From Holosporaceae bacterium (GTDB lineage Bacteria > Pseudomonadota > Alphaproteobacteria > UBA3830), in NCBI GenBank assembly GCA_031288225.1, contig JAITRU010000048.1:1-37111 (forward strand): DNA of 37,111 bases. The letters are read 5' to 3'. Below the pieces are notes generated by a model. The model saw only the letters and a program-made list of their open reading frames with translations, was not told where the DNA came from and made no database searches. How positions within the stretch are numbered: the stretch's first letter is position 1; every line of letters begins with the position of its first letter. The position numbers and the translations under genes were made by a program. This document shows positions 27,903 through 35,293 of this stretch, piece by piece.

Positions 27903-28577
27903 TCAATAACATTGTTCAAATTCTTCGTTGGCAATGGACGCATATTTTTGGTTCTTTAAAGTAACTGTTACATTGCCGGAAGTTAGATTGTTTTTATTTT
28001 TAAATATAACCCATTGTTCGATGGCTCCCGGCCTTTTAGCCAACAGCTGTTCCCTTTGAAAAATGAATCTTATGGCTCCTTCGTTATCTCCGGATGCTTT
28101 GCAAAAAGTTACGATAATTTTGTTATCTTTTTCCACCACAGACAGAATTTTTATTTCTTTCAAATTTAGCGTTTTTTCCAGAAGAAAGGCCATCGGAGAT
28201 GAATAAACCGTCGTTTCTGTTTTTTCCTTCAATGCTCTATCATACTGAATAAACCTATTGTTTTTGATCAAGACAACTTTTCCATGGGAAGATTTGCAAG
28301 CCATCTTTAGAGCAAAGATGCCGTTAATTCTTTTCATAAAAAAGCGTCCATCCGAGATGCCATCGCTATTTTGCTCTTCAAATTCAGCAGTAATGGTATT
28401 TATGGCATTTAAATATTCCTCAATTAAAGTTCTCAACTTGCCATGGTCCATGGCCGTTGCATCGGCGCTGGGGGCTGATATTTTTTTATTACCCGGCGGC
28501 AATTGTGATTTTACATCGCCCAGGAGCAATAAGTGAATCATATGTACAATTGTCAGTGTTTTTAAATGGTCACTCAT
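27903..28577 (-). CDS. lolA: Outer-membrane lipoprotein carrier LolA-like protein
   Basis: About 224 residues of a periplasmic LolA-fold protein, which ferries lipoproteins from the inner membrane to LolB or the outer membrane. The N-terminus has a hydrophobic signal-like stretch (IVHMIHLLLLGDVKS). The body has the LolA pattern: LIEEYLNAINTITAEFEEQN, SDGRFFMKRINGIFALKM, a MAFLLEKTLNLKEIK region and VIFKNKNNLTSGNVTVTL. ATG at 28577 is preferred. A GTG at 28652 right after the pgeF stop would add 25 residues and could be coupled to pgeF, so the start is uncertain. It is last in the gapR-like, pgeF, lolA run. Similarity is by pattern, and sequence identity to well-known LolA proteins looks low. 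Confidence 0.7.
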   Translation of the reverse strand: MSDHLKTLTIVHMIHLLLLGDVKSQLPPGNKKISAPSADATAMDHGKLRTLIEEYLNAINTITAEFEEQNSDGISDGRFFMKRINGIFALKMACKSSHGKVVLIKNNRFIQYDRALKEKTETTVYSSPMAFLLEKTLNLKEIKILSVVEKDNKIIVTFCKASGDNEGAIRFIFQREQLLAKRPGAIEQWVIFKNKNNLTSGNVTVTLKNQKYASIANEEFEQCY

Positions 28578-28655
28578 CAAGTAATTAACCTTTTTGTGTA
28601 TTATTCTCTTAATTATTCCTATAATGCCGATCTCATTTTTGATTGTATCCACATA

Positions 28656-29504
28656 CTATCTCATCAAACAAATAGCGGAGATATTTCTTCCCTGCCTAGT
28701 GTTAGGATTCGCTTGGGTAAAACGATGGCTGAAATAGACACTATGGTTTGCGTAGGTATTAATATTTAACCATTGTATATTTTCTTCTGGCACTGCCATC
28801 TGTCGTAATCTGTCACGGCAGAATTTTTGCAAATCGAAATACTTTTTGTCATTTTTTATCAGGAAACAATCGTTGGCATTGGTGAAATTTTGCTCAAAAT
28901 CACTGCTTATTTCGTAGCTTTCTACTGCAATGGCCGGGCCAATTATGGCGTGGATATCTTCCGGTTTGCACTTGGCCACTTCCGTGATTTTATCTATGGT
29001 GGATTCAATTATTCCTCCTACCGCGCCTTTCCAGCCACAATGGGCTGCGCCTATGATCAAAGGTTGTTGCCGGTGTTGGCAGAGATCTGATCTTCCGTTG
29101 CAATTATTTTGCCCTAGCGTGTTTCTTTCATCCGAATTTTCACCATATTTCCTTTGCGACGGGCCCCAGAATAGGATAGGGACACAGTCCGCCGTCAAGA
29201 CTCCGATGGCAATTCCGATTGTTGCCGTCACCAAAGCGTCCGCTTCAATATCTGGATCGATTGCCGTTGTACTATCAATTGCAACGCAAATATTGCTGTG
29301 TATTTGTTTGAGGGTAACCAATTTTTCTGCATTGAAAAGATTTTTAATGGTATCCAAATTCTCTAGGACGTCCCCAGGATTGTCGCCTATGTATTTGCTG
29401 CAATTACCAATATTTTTTCCAAAAAAACCGTACCCAACCTCTGGAAATGCACGATCGCGGTGAACAGCGCATGTGGAAGTGAGATGTGGAGGAGAAATTT
29501 TCAC
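28656..29504 (-). CDS. pgeF: Peptidoglycan editing factor / polyphenol-oxidase family protein (YfiH)
   Basis: This 282-residue protein belongs to the DUF152/YlmD/YfiH family (formerly called laccase-like). E. coli YfiH (PgeF) removes wrongly incorporated amino acids from peptidoglycan precursors, and other members have purine-nucleoside phosphorylase or adenosine deaminase activity. Typical motifs are LKQIHSNICVAID, ADALVTATIGIAIGVLTADC, the metal-site GAAHCGWKGAVGGI, and IHAIIGPAIAVESYEI. The C-terminus YFSHRFTQANPNTRQGR matches the family ending. The GTG start has GGAAAGA six to seven bases upstream inside the preceding gene. It lies between the GapR-like and lolA genes. The true substrate is not settled by sequence. 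Confidence 0.88.
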   Translation of the reverse strand: MKISPPHLTSTCAVHRDRAFPEVGYGFFGKNIGNCSKYIGDNPGDVLENLDTIKNLFNAEKLVTLKQIHSNICVAIDSTTAIDPDIEADALVTATIGIAIGVLTADCVPILFWGPSQRKYGENSDERNTLGQNNCNGRSDLCQHRQQPLIIGAAHCGWKGAVGGIIESTIDKITEVAKCKPEDIHAIIGPAIAVESYEISSDFEQNFTNANDCFLIKNDKKYFDLQKFCRDRLRQMAVPEENIQWLNINTYANHSVYFSHRFTQANPNTRQGRNISAICLMR

Positions 29505-29507
29505 TTT

Positions 29508-29771
29508 TTATCTTTCCATAGCTGCGTCATCACCTGGAATCAGCCCAAGAGCAAGCATATAGGTGTCCAGCAGAAGATCTTCATTCTCACGATCTTCAAT
29601 CTTCATTTTTTTTATTTTTATGACTTTTTTCATGATCTTGGGATCAAATCCCTCCGATTTTGCTTTGGCGTAGATATCGGTGATTTGTTCTTGGATTTCC
29701 GATTTTTCCGTTTCCAAATTTTCAATTTCCTCAATATATCGCTTGAGACTGCTGGCTTCCGCTGAATGCAT
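29508..29771 (-). CDS. gapR: DUF2312 (GapR-like) DNA-binding protein
   Basis: This 87-residue protein has the short helical DUF2312 fold. It shows LKRYIEEIENLETEKSEIQE, then IYAKAKSEGFDPKIMKKVIK with the conserved GFD motif. In Caulobacter GapR binds overtwisted DNA ahead of the replication fork and transcription machinery. It is typical of alphaproteobacteria. AAAGGTGG lies seven bases before the ATG. The next gene, pgeF, starts 3 bases after its stop. Size and sequence are normal for the family, and the acidic end (EDLLLDTYMLALGLIPGD) is as expected. Confidence 0.87.
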   Translation of the reverse strand: MHSAEASSLKRYIEEIENLETEKSEIQEQITDIYAKAKSEGFDPKIMKKVIKIKKMKIEDRENEDLLLDTYMLALGLIPGDDAAMER

Positions 29772-29860
29772 TTATACCACCTTTCATTAATGTTCATATT
29801 TCCAGAAGAATTATTATAATTGGCGCACAATAAAAAACAATACTTATTAGGTTTTCGGGA

Positions 29861-29986
29861 TTGACCTATAATACCATTCCTCAGAACAAATTATCCGAAA
29901 GCTTTTTCGGGAAGCCCGAACACGAGTCTGCCAAGCGCTTGCTGAGAGAAATTAATAATGAGGAATGGCATAAGCATATAAAATGA
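29861..29986 (+). other. Short open frame spanning a palindromic element
   Basis: From a TTG at 29861 a 41-codon frame reads to TGA at 29984. The translation includes NKLSESFFGKPEHESAKRLL and ends EEWHKHIK. It has no ATG and no clear ribosome-binding site, and the frame is open upstream to 29834. It coincides with the palindrome at 29869-29973, so the apparent coding look may come from the repeat. A second tiny frame, ATG at 29988 to TAA at 30059 (MKNLVYSEENNVKYIV start), follows. Neither is recognised. Confidence 0.2.
29869..29973. repeat. 105-bp element with nested palindromes
   Basis: Outer arms CCATTCCTCA (29874-29883) and TGAGGAATGG (29959-29968) are exact reverse complements. Inside are CCGAAA-GCTT-TTTCGG (29895-29910), TTCGGG-AAG-CCCGAA (29906-29920) and the perfect palindrome CAAGCGCTTG (29932-29941). 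The two inner stems share bases, so they could exchange pairing. The arm sequence differs from the CTTTGAAA family but the size is alike. Confidence 0.6.
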
Positions 29987-30329
29987 TATGAAGAACTTGG
30001 TTTATTCGGAGGAAAATAATGTAAAATACATTGTTGAAGATATTATCTTGCTCGGTTAAACAGAAAAGCCAAATGCCGCTCAAAATCAGCTCAATTGCTT
30101 GGGCTTTCCGTTTGTTTACTCATTCATCAAAAATTTAATCTACGATGGTTGAATTTTACCAAGGCTCTGCTGCGAAAAAAAGCCAAAAGCATGACTATAT
30201 ATTGCACCAACCTAGTTTTTACAATATATTACAAGCTGGTACGTTTGTGAGTAATTTGGTAGACTATGAACACTGATTTTTATGCTTGCCCTGCTCGAGT
30301 ATTACCAGGTTTGCGTGGGTTCTGTTTCG
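29987..30329. other. Intergenic region before the GHMP kinase, no certain gene
   Basis: This gap holds only tiny frames: 29988-30059, and an unrecognised 40-codon frame starting MVEFYQGSAAKKSQK near 30145. An imperfect inverted repeat of about 50 bases sits near 30062-30110. It may be remnants of a lost gene. I see no RNA gene or clear promoter. Confidence 0.3.
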
Positions 30330-31205
30330 ATGGTTAAGTTCTATACGTATGCCAAGTGTGTCCTGTGTGGTGAGCACGCTGTTGTACGCGGTGGTAAGGC
30401 TGTGGCGTTTCCTCTGAGTCACTACAGTTGTTCCGTGCAATACGAAGATACCAATGATGATACGATCGTAGCCAATTCAACTAGTTATGATGGTGCAAAC
30501 TGCGACGAGTTGCTTCACAGGCTCATAGCGACAGCTCTTGAGATCACAAATATTCCGAAAATTACAGGTACTTTTGTCATCAATAACAACATACCGATTG
30601 CAGCTGGGCTAGGGAGTTCCGCAGCTATTTGTGCAAATCTTGCGAGAATATTTAAGCATTTTGGCTTTTGTTCGGATGTTATCGGTTTAGCAACTCAGCT
30701 GGAAGATATATTTCACCAAAATAGCAGCGGGCTAGATCCCGCAGTGGCGGTGATTAATAAGCCGATAATCTTTCAGAATAGAAAGATTGTGGAAGTGCTG
30801 CACATTCCTTCATGGCCATGTCTGATGGTTTCCTATTCCGGAAAAAGTTCTCCAACGAGCGAGTGTGTGAGAATTGTGAATGATATTTTTACTCACAACA
30901 TCGAAAATGCGATTGAATTGGATGGACAAATGAATGAGGCATCCAATTTATGTGAAGTTGGCCTAAAAGTTTCAAATTTTGATGCTCTAAATGAGGGTAT
31001 AAAGTTGGGATATGATGTCTTTCGGAGGTGGGGATTGTGCTCGCCATCGCTGAAGTCCCATGTGGACGCATTGTTGGACAGCGGAGCTGTTGCTGCCAAA
31101 CCGACGGGGTCCGGGCTGGGCGGATTTGTAATCAGCCTGTGGAAGGAAAAACCAAAACTGCTCCATACTAATGATAATATATATTTGACATTAGGTGGTC
31201 CTTAG
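30330..31205 (+). CDS. GHMP kinase, mevalonate-kinase-like
   Basis: About 291 residues of a GHMP-family kinase. Motifs and order fit mevalonate kinase: the N-terminal AKCVLCGEHAVVRGG (residues 8-22), the ATP loop IPIAAGLGSSAA (motif 2, GLGSSAA at 93-99), SSGLDPAVAVINKP with the catalytic-type Asp136, and the C-terminal KPTGSGLGGFVISLW (motif 3). Mevalonate kinase phosphorylates mevalonate with ATP on the way to isopentenyl diphosphate. No other mevalonate-pathway gene is in the window. Other GHMP kinases (phosphomevalonate, sugar or homoserine kinase) cannot be fully excluded. ATG at 30330 fits the family start; an ATG at 30282 would add 16 residues, and neither has a strong ribosome-binding site. 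Confidence 0.7.
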   Translation: MVKFYTYAKCVLCGEHAVVRGGKAVAFPLSHYSCSVQYEDTNDDTIVANSTSYDGANCDELLHRLIATALEITNIPKITGTFVINNNIPIAAGLGSSAAICANLARIFKHFGFCSDVIGLATQLEDIFHQNSSGLDPAVAVINKPIIFQNRKIVEVLHIPSWPCLMVSYSGKSSPTSECVRIVNDIFTHNIENAIELDGQMNEASNLCEVGLKVSNFDALNEGIKLGYDVFRRWGLCSPSLKSHVDALLDSGAVAAKPTGSGLGGFVISLWKEKPKLLHTNDNIYLTLGGP

Positions 31206-31284
31206 TATATTAAAATTTTGGTTGTGGTATTCATTTCATGTGACTTCATTTGGCACTAATAATTTAGACAAAAGAAAGGAAACA

Positions 31285-31560
31285 ATGGGAAAAGAAGATT
31301 GGGGCGTTAAAAGAGTGTGCCTTGAATGCAGCACTCGTTTCTACGATTTTAATAAAATGCCAATCGTATGCCCTTCGTGTGGAGCGGTGTTTGATCCGGA
31401 ATATTTATTGAAAAAGAAAAACAAAATTACGCGAGACAAAGGTGATGACATTGTTGGCATCGATATCATTGATGATGAATTGGAAGATGAAGCAGATGAT
31501 GTTATTCCCATGGATGATACCAGCAGTGATGTTACCTTGGATAATCCGAAGGATAAATGA
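31285..31560 (+). CDS. TIGR02300 (FYDLN-acid) family protein
   Basis: This 91-residue protein starts GKEDWGVKRVCLECSTRFYD, with the FYD(L/F)N-type motif and two CxxC pairs (Cys12/15 and Cys29/32) that should bind zinc. The rest is an acidic tail rich in Asp and Glu. The family is small, of unknown function, and found mainly in alphaproteobacteria, where it is a useful marker. AGGA lies six bases before the ATG. Its end overlaps the start region of the DUF2155 gene, so the two are probably coupled. Confidence 0.88.
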   Translation: MGKEDWGVKRVCLECSTRFYDFNKMPIVCPSCGAVFDPEYLLKKKNKITRDKGDDIVGIDIIDDELEDEADDVIPMDDTSSDVTLDNPKDK

Positions 31561-32032
31561 AATTATACACTATTTTCAGGCAAAATTTGTCCGCTTCTCG
31601 CTGGGAGTGTTGGTGTTAGTGTTCACTGTTGCTGCTAATGTTGGCGGCGATGTCGCCGTTGCAAATGGTAATGATCTGGAAGAAGAATCGTTGGCTGAAA
31701 ATGAAGATCTTAGACAATCTCTGTGGGATTCTCCTCCCGTAGAACAATTTGAAGCAAACATACAAATTCTTGATAAAATCAGCGGGAAAGCATTTCGTCA
31801 AAAAATAAAAGTGGGAAATCTCGTAGCGTTTGGTACCATTGGCATTAGACTTAGGCGGTGTTTTAGAAATAGCCCCGAGGAGAAGAAAGAAGTGTATGCC
31901 TTTGTGGAAGTAGAAGAAAACGGACATAAAATATTTTCTAATTGGCTTTTTGCATCATCTTTGTCAGTGAACCTATTTTCTCACCCGGTATATGATATAA
32001 GAGTAGAATTTAATGAAACTGGAGCAAAGTAA
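31529..32032 (+). CDS. DUF2155 domain protein, probably exported
   Basis: The C-terminal half (EANIQILDKISGKAFRQKIK, ending HPVYDIRVEFNE) matches the alphaproteobacterial DUF2155 family. A basic stretch and hydrophobic segment (FSLGVLVLVFTVAAN) precede it, consistent with a signal peptide or anchor. The start is unsettled. ATG at 31529 lies in frame but overlaps the previous gene by 32 bases with a poor ribosome-binding site. An ATT at 31562 has GAAGGA nine bases upstream, and an ATG at 31557 is in another frame. About 155-167 residues result. Family function is unknown. Confidence 0.72.
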   Translation: MLPWIIRRINEIIHYFQAKFVRFSLGVLVLVFTVAANVGGDVAVANGNDLEEESLAENEDLRQSLWDSPPVEQFEANIQILDKISGKAFRQKIKVGNLVAFGTIGIRLRRCFRNSPEEKKEVYAFVEVEENGHKIFSNWLFASSLSVNLFSHPVYDIRVEFNETGAK

Positions 32033-32148
32033 CCGAGTTGTGCATACCTAATTTTCCGAGCGAAAAATACTTTATAATTTCGGTTATCGTTGATTTTATC
32101 TGTGCATAGGAGATAGCATGGGTGTGGCAAAAACTTTTGGAGAGCCCG

Positions 32149-32940
32149 ATGAAACCGTATGTCATAGTGTTGGGGAACGAAAAAGGTGGTACCGGCAAAT
32201 CGACCATCGCAATGCATCTCGCCGTATATCTGCTGCATGGCGGATTCAGAGTAGGAACCGTAGATGTTGATGCTCGCCAGGGAACCTTTAGCAGGTATTT
32301 TGAATACCGCAAAGCATCATCGGTAGGTGGATTGCGTGTGCCGACTCACTTCGCGGTCCGGAAAAGTCCGGCCGAAAATATTGCTCAAGCCAAAGCCGAT
32401 GAGAATGATGATTTCCAAAAGGCCATGGCGGCGTTAGATGACCATGATTTCATCATCATAGATACTCCCGGTAATGATACTTTCCTATCCCAATTGGCTC
32501 ATTCCTATGCTGATACTCTCATTACTCCGCTCAATGAGAGCTTTGTCGATTTGGATGTGCTGGTAAGCGTCAAGGGCAGCGATAACAAACGGCTGCACCC
32601 GAGTATTTATGCGGAAATGGTCTGGAATCAACGGAAAGAACGCGCCAAAAGAGGGGAAAAACCAATAGACTGGATTGTGCTGAAAAATCGTCTTACTACT
32701 CTCTATAGTAAAAATAGGAGCGAGATTAATTTGGTACTCGAAGCTTTGTCTAAAAGGATAGGTTTTCGCCTTTGTGGTGGATTTTGCGAGCGCGTTGTAT
32801 TTAAAGAATTGTTTTTATCTGGTTTGACTCTATTGGATTTAGAATTATCTAACCAACAAATGTCACTATCTCACGTATCCGCTAGACAAGAATTACGGGA
32901 ACTGATAACTTTCATGAGATTGCCACATACGGAGAAGTAA
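32149..32940 (+). CDS. mipZ: MipZ-like ParA-family ATPase (division-site positioning)
   Basis: This 263-residue protein has the deviant Walker A GNEKGGTGKST (residues 9-19), VDVDARQGTFSRYFEYR, DDHDFIIIDTPGND and the LITPLNESFVDLDV segment found in MipZ. In Caulobacter MipZ forms a polar gradient with ParB and blocks FtsZ assembly near the poles, placing division at mid-cell. It is an alphaproteobacterial marker. ATG at 32149 is chosen because GGAGAG lies a few bases upstream. A GTG at 32122 would add nine residues. lysC starts 3 bases after its stop, but no functional link between them is implied. Confidence 0.88.
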   Translation: MKPYVIVLGNEKGGTGKSTIAMHLAVYLLHGGFRVGTVDVDARQGTFSRYFEYRKASSVGGLRVPTHFAVRKSPAENIAQAKADENDDFQKAMAALDDHDFIIIDTPGNDTFLSQLAHSYADTLITPLNESFVDLDVLVSVKGSDNKRLHPSIYAEMVWNQRKERAKRGEKPIDWIVLKNRLTTLYSKNRSEINLVLEALSKRIGFRLCGGFCERVVFKELFLSGLTLLDLELSNQQMSLSHVSARQELRELITFMRLPHTEK

Positions 32941-32943
32941 TTA

Positions 32944-34134
32944 GTGTCGTACATAGTCCAAAAATTTGGCGGAACTTCCGTTGCCACTTTGGAGAGAATC
33001 CGCAATGTAGCGGACATTGTAGCTCGCACAGTGAAATTACAAAAAAAAAATCCCGTTGTAGTGGTATCGGCAATGGCCGGAGTAACGAATAAATTCATAA
33101 AATTTGTTAATGAAATGGGTATATTCGAGGGCGATGCCGAATATGATCAAGTTGTATCATCGGGAGAATTCGTTACTGCTGGACTTGTGGCCATTGCATT
33201 GCGGAATGTTGGAATTGGGGCGCGGTCATTTGCCGCGTGGCAGGTGCCAATTATTACGGATGCCAACTACGGTCGTGCCGTGATTGGGAGCATTGATCCC
33301 AACGGTATCAGGAAAAATCTAGAAAATGGAGTGGTCCCTGTTATCTGCGGATTTCAGGGCATTAGTCCGGAAAAGAAGATCACCACGCTTGGTCGTGGAG
33401 GATCTGACCTCACGGCCGTAGCCGTAGCATCAGCCATTGCAGCGGAATTATGCGAGATCTATTCGGATGTAGATGGTGTCTACACCACGGATCCAAATTT
33501 TTTCCCGGAAGCAAGAAAAATTGAAGAGATTAGCTATCAGGAAATGCTGGAAATGTCCATGCATGGAGCAAAAGTCTTGCAGGCGCAGTCAGTAGAATAC
33601 GCTCGGAGACACAATATGGTAATTCGCGTTGCGTCTAGCTTTGTGGATAATGGTGGAACAACCATTTCCCATAAAATATCTCCCAAACCATTCTGTGCTC
33701 TTGCCGTCACTCATAATCTCTCTTTTATTAAAATTGTGCACGAAAAGGAAGGCGATATTGATGAAATAGTCAAAATTTTGCAAATGCATGTCGTTCAGGT
33801 GATCCATAAAAAAATTTTGCAAAACGGTTCACATAAATTCATCATTGTGGTGGATAAAAAACAAACAGATTTTATCATGAACTTGCTGTCTGGCATGAGC
33901 TTCGTATCTAGCGTCGGTAGGGAAATGGTGAGAAAAAGCTTTTCGCAAATCAATGTCATAGGCACGGCAGCATTAGCCAATGTAAGCAATCATCTCATTG
34001 GAGAACTAAAGAAAAGCAGAATAGATGCGTTTATCGGCTCCAGCAGTCCATTTCGCATTGGCTTAATTGTACCCAGCGATAAACTCATTGATGCCGTCGA
34101 TGCTTTACATAAATATTGTGGATTATCTGCATGA
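32944..34134 (+). CDS. lysC: Aspartate kinase
   Basis: This 396-residue enzyme phosphorylates aspartate, the first step to lysine, threonine, methionine and diaminopimelate (needed for peptidoglycan). The N-terminal KFGGTS lies at residues 7-12. SGEFVTAGL, the TLGRGGSDLTAVAVA loop and YSDVDGVYTTDP are kinase-domain signatures. The C-terminal third has the two ACT repeats that usually sense lysine or threonine. GTG at 32944 has GGAGAAG about 10 bases upstream. Its TGA stop overlaps the next gene's ATG by four bases. Confidence 0.95.
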   Translation: MSYIVQKFGGTSVATLERIRNVADIVARTVKLQKKNPVVVVSAMAGVTNKFIKFVNEMGIFEGDAEYDQVVSSGEFVTAGLVAIALRNVGIGARSFAAWQVPIITDANYGRAVIGSIDPNGIRKNLENGVVPVICGFQGISPEKKITTLGRGGSDLTAVAVASAIAAELCEIYSDVDGVYTTDPNFFPEARKIEEISYQEMLEMSMHGAKVLQAQSVEYARRHNMVIRVASSFVDNGGTTISHKISPKPFCALAVTHNLSFIKIVHEKEGDIDEIVKILQMHVVQVIHKKILQNGSHKFIIVVDKKQTDFIMNLLSGMSFVSSVGREMVRKSFSQINVIGTAALANVSNHLIGELKKSRIDAFIGSSSPFRIGLIVPSDKLIDAVDALHKYCGLSA

Positions 34135-35150
34135 CAAATTACCAAAAAATCAACAAACTTATGGAACGGGGCCGCGAATTACTTGGATCGAAATATGCGC
34201 TGCTGGGAGGAGCCATGACCTGGATCTCCGATGCAAATCTGGTGTCGGCCATGGCTAACAGGGGAATGTTTGGAGTTCTGGCATCGGGCGCCATGGATGG
34301 CATAGTTCTTAGCAGGGAAGTAGCATCAACGCAATTGAAGACTCCTTACAATTTCGGCGTAAATATTATTCTCATGAATCCGCATTTGCACGATCTGGTA
34401 GATGTGTGTGGTGCAGCCCACGTGTCCCACATTGTTTTTGCCGGAGGCATTCCTGACAAGACCATCATCGATAAATCCCACAGTTACGGCATGCGGGTGT
34501 TCGCCTTTGCCCCAATCCTATCCATTGCCAAAAGACTGTTCAAGCACGGCATAGATGCTCTAATTTTGGAAGGGAACGAAGCCGGAGGACATGTTGGCTC
34601 CGTTTCCACCATGGTGTTGATTCAGGATATTCTGCTAAATATGAAGGAATATCCCATCGTGGTGGCGGGAGGAATTTTGCGGGGAGAAGTATTCGCCAGC
34701 CTATTGCAGTTGGGTGCGGTTGCTTGCCAAATGGGAACGATTTTCGCTTGTTCCCGGGAATCGGGAGCTCATCCAAATTTCAAGCGAGCTTTCCTGCAAG
34801 CAAAGGGCCGAGATGCGGCGACTCCTGTTCAGCTACACAAAAAATTTTCCATAGCTCCAGTTCGAGCCATTGCTAACAGAGCCACGGAAGAATTTGTAGA
34901 AAAACAACGAGAAATCATCGCTAGGTTTGAAAGAGGTGAAATTTCTGCCGAAGATGGGCAGCTAATGTTGGAACATTTTTGGGTAGGAGCTCTCCGCATT
35001 GCGGTAAAGGATGGCAATGTGGATAGGGGATCGCTCATGTCTGGTCAGATTGTGCAGCTTATAACCAAAGAAAAAAGCCTTAGTGAAATAATTAGCGATA
35101 TCATGAATGAAGCAGAATTGTATCTTAACAATACTGTGTGCAGTGGTTAA
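34131..35150 (+). CDS. Nitronate monooxygenase / FabK-like FMN-dependent TIM-barrel enzyme
   Basis: This 339-residue protein resembles the 2-nitropropane dioxygenase/FabK family. It has the N-terminal LLGGAMTWISDANLVSAMAN, the flavin-binding EGNEAGGHVGSVSTM, and IVVAGGILRGEVFASLLQLG followed by ACQMGT, the FMN phosphate site. Members either oxidise alkyl nitronates or act as FMN-dependent enoyl-ACP reductases (FabK) in fatty-acid synthesis. Sequence alone does not decide between the two here. The ATG overlaps the lysC stop (ATGA). No other fatty-acid gene is adjacent. Confidence 0.8.
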   Translation: MTNYQKINKLMERGRELLGSKYALLGGAMTWISDANLVSAMANRGMFGVLASGAMDGIVLSREVASTQLKTPYNFGVNIILMNPHLHDLVDVCGAAHVSHIVFAGGIPDKTIIDKSHSYGMRVFAFAPILSIAKRLFKHGIDALILEGNEAGGHVGSVSTMVLIQDILLNMKEYPIVVAGGILRGEVFASLLQLGAVACQMGTIFACSRESGAHPNFKRAFLQAKGRDAATPVQLHKKFSIAPVRAIANRATEEFVEKQREIIARFERGEISAEDGQLMLEHFWVGALRIAVKDGNVDRGSLMSGQIVQLITKEKSLSEIISDIMNEAELYLNNTVCSG

Positions 35151-35229
35151 ATACTGTAATTTTTATCAGCAAAAACCATATTTTATTTCCTATAATTAAC
35201 AATTATGTAACCATAGTGGCGATAATATA

Positions 35230-35258
35230 TTGACATGTGTTTATGATTTCCATATGGT
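35230..35258 (+). promoter_or_regulatory. Strong sigma70-like promoter for the Glu/Lys-rich gene
   Basis: A perfect TTGACA (35230-35235), a 17-base spacer and TATGGT (35253-35258). The predicted start near 35265 gives a leader of about 29 bases before the GTG start. An AT-rich hairpin (ATAATT, AAC, AATTAT) lies upstream at 35192-35206. Confidence 0.5.
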
Positions 35259-35293
35259 AAATCTTACACCTATATGTATTTCGGGGTACCACA

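Noticed and set aside
28930-29463. 177-codon plus-strand frame inside pgeF
   Set aside because: Antisense to an intact conserved gene; no start signal.
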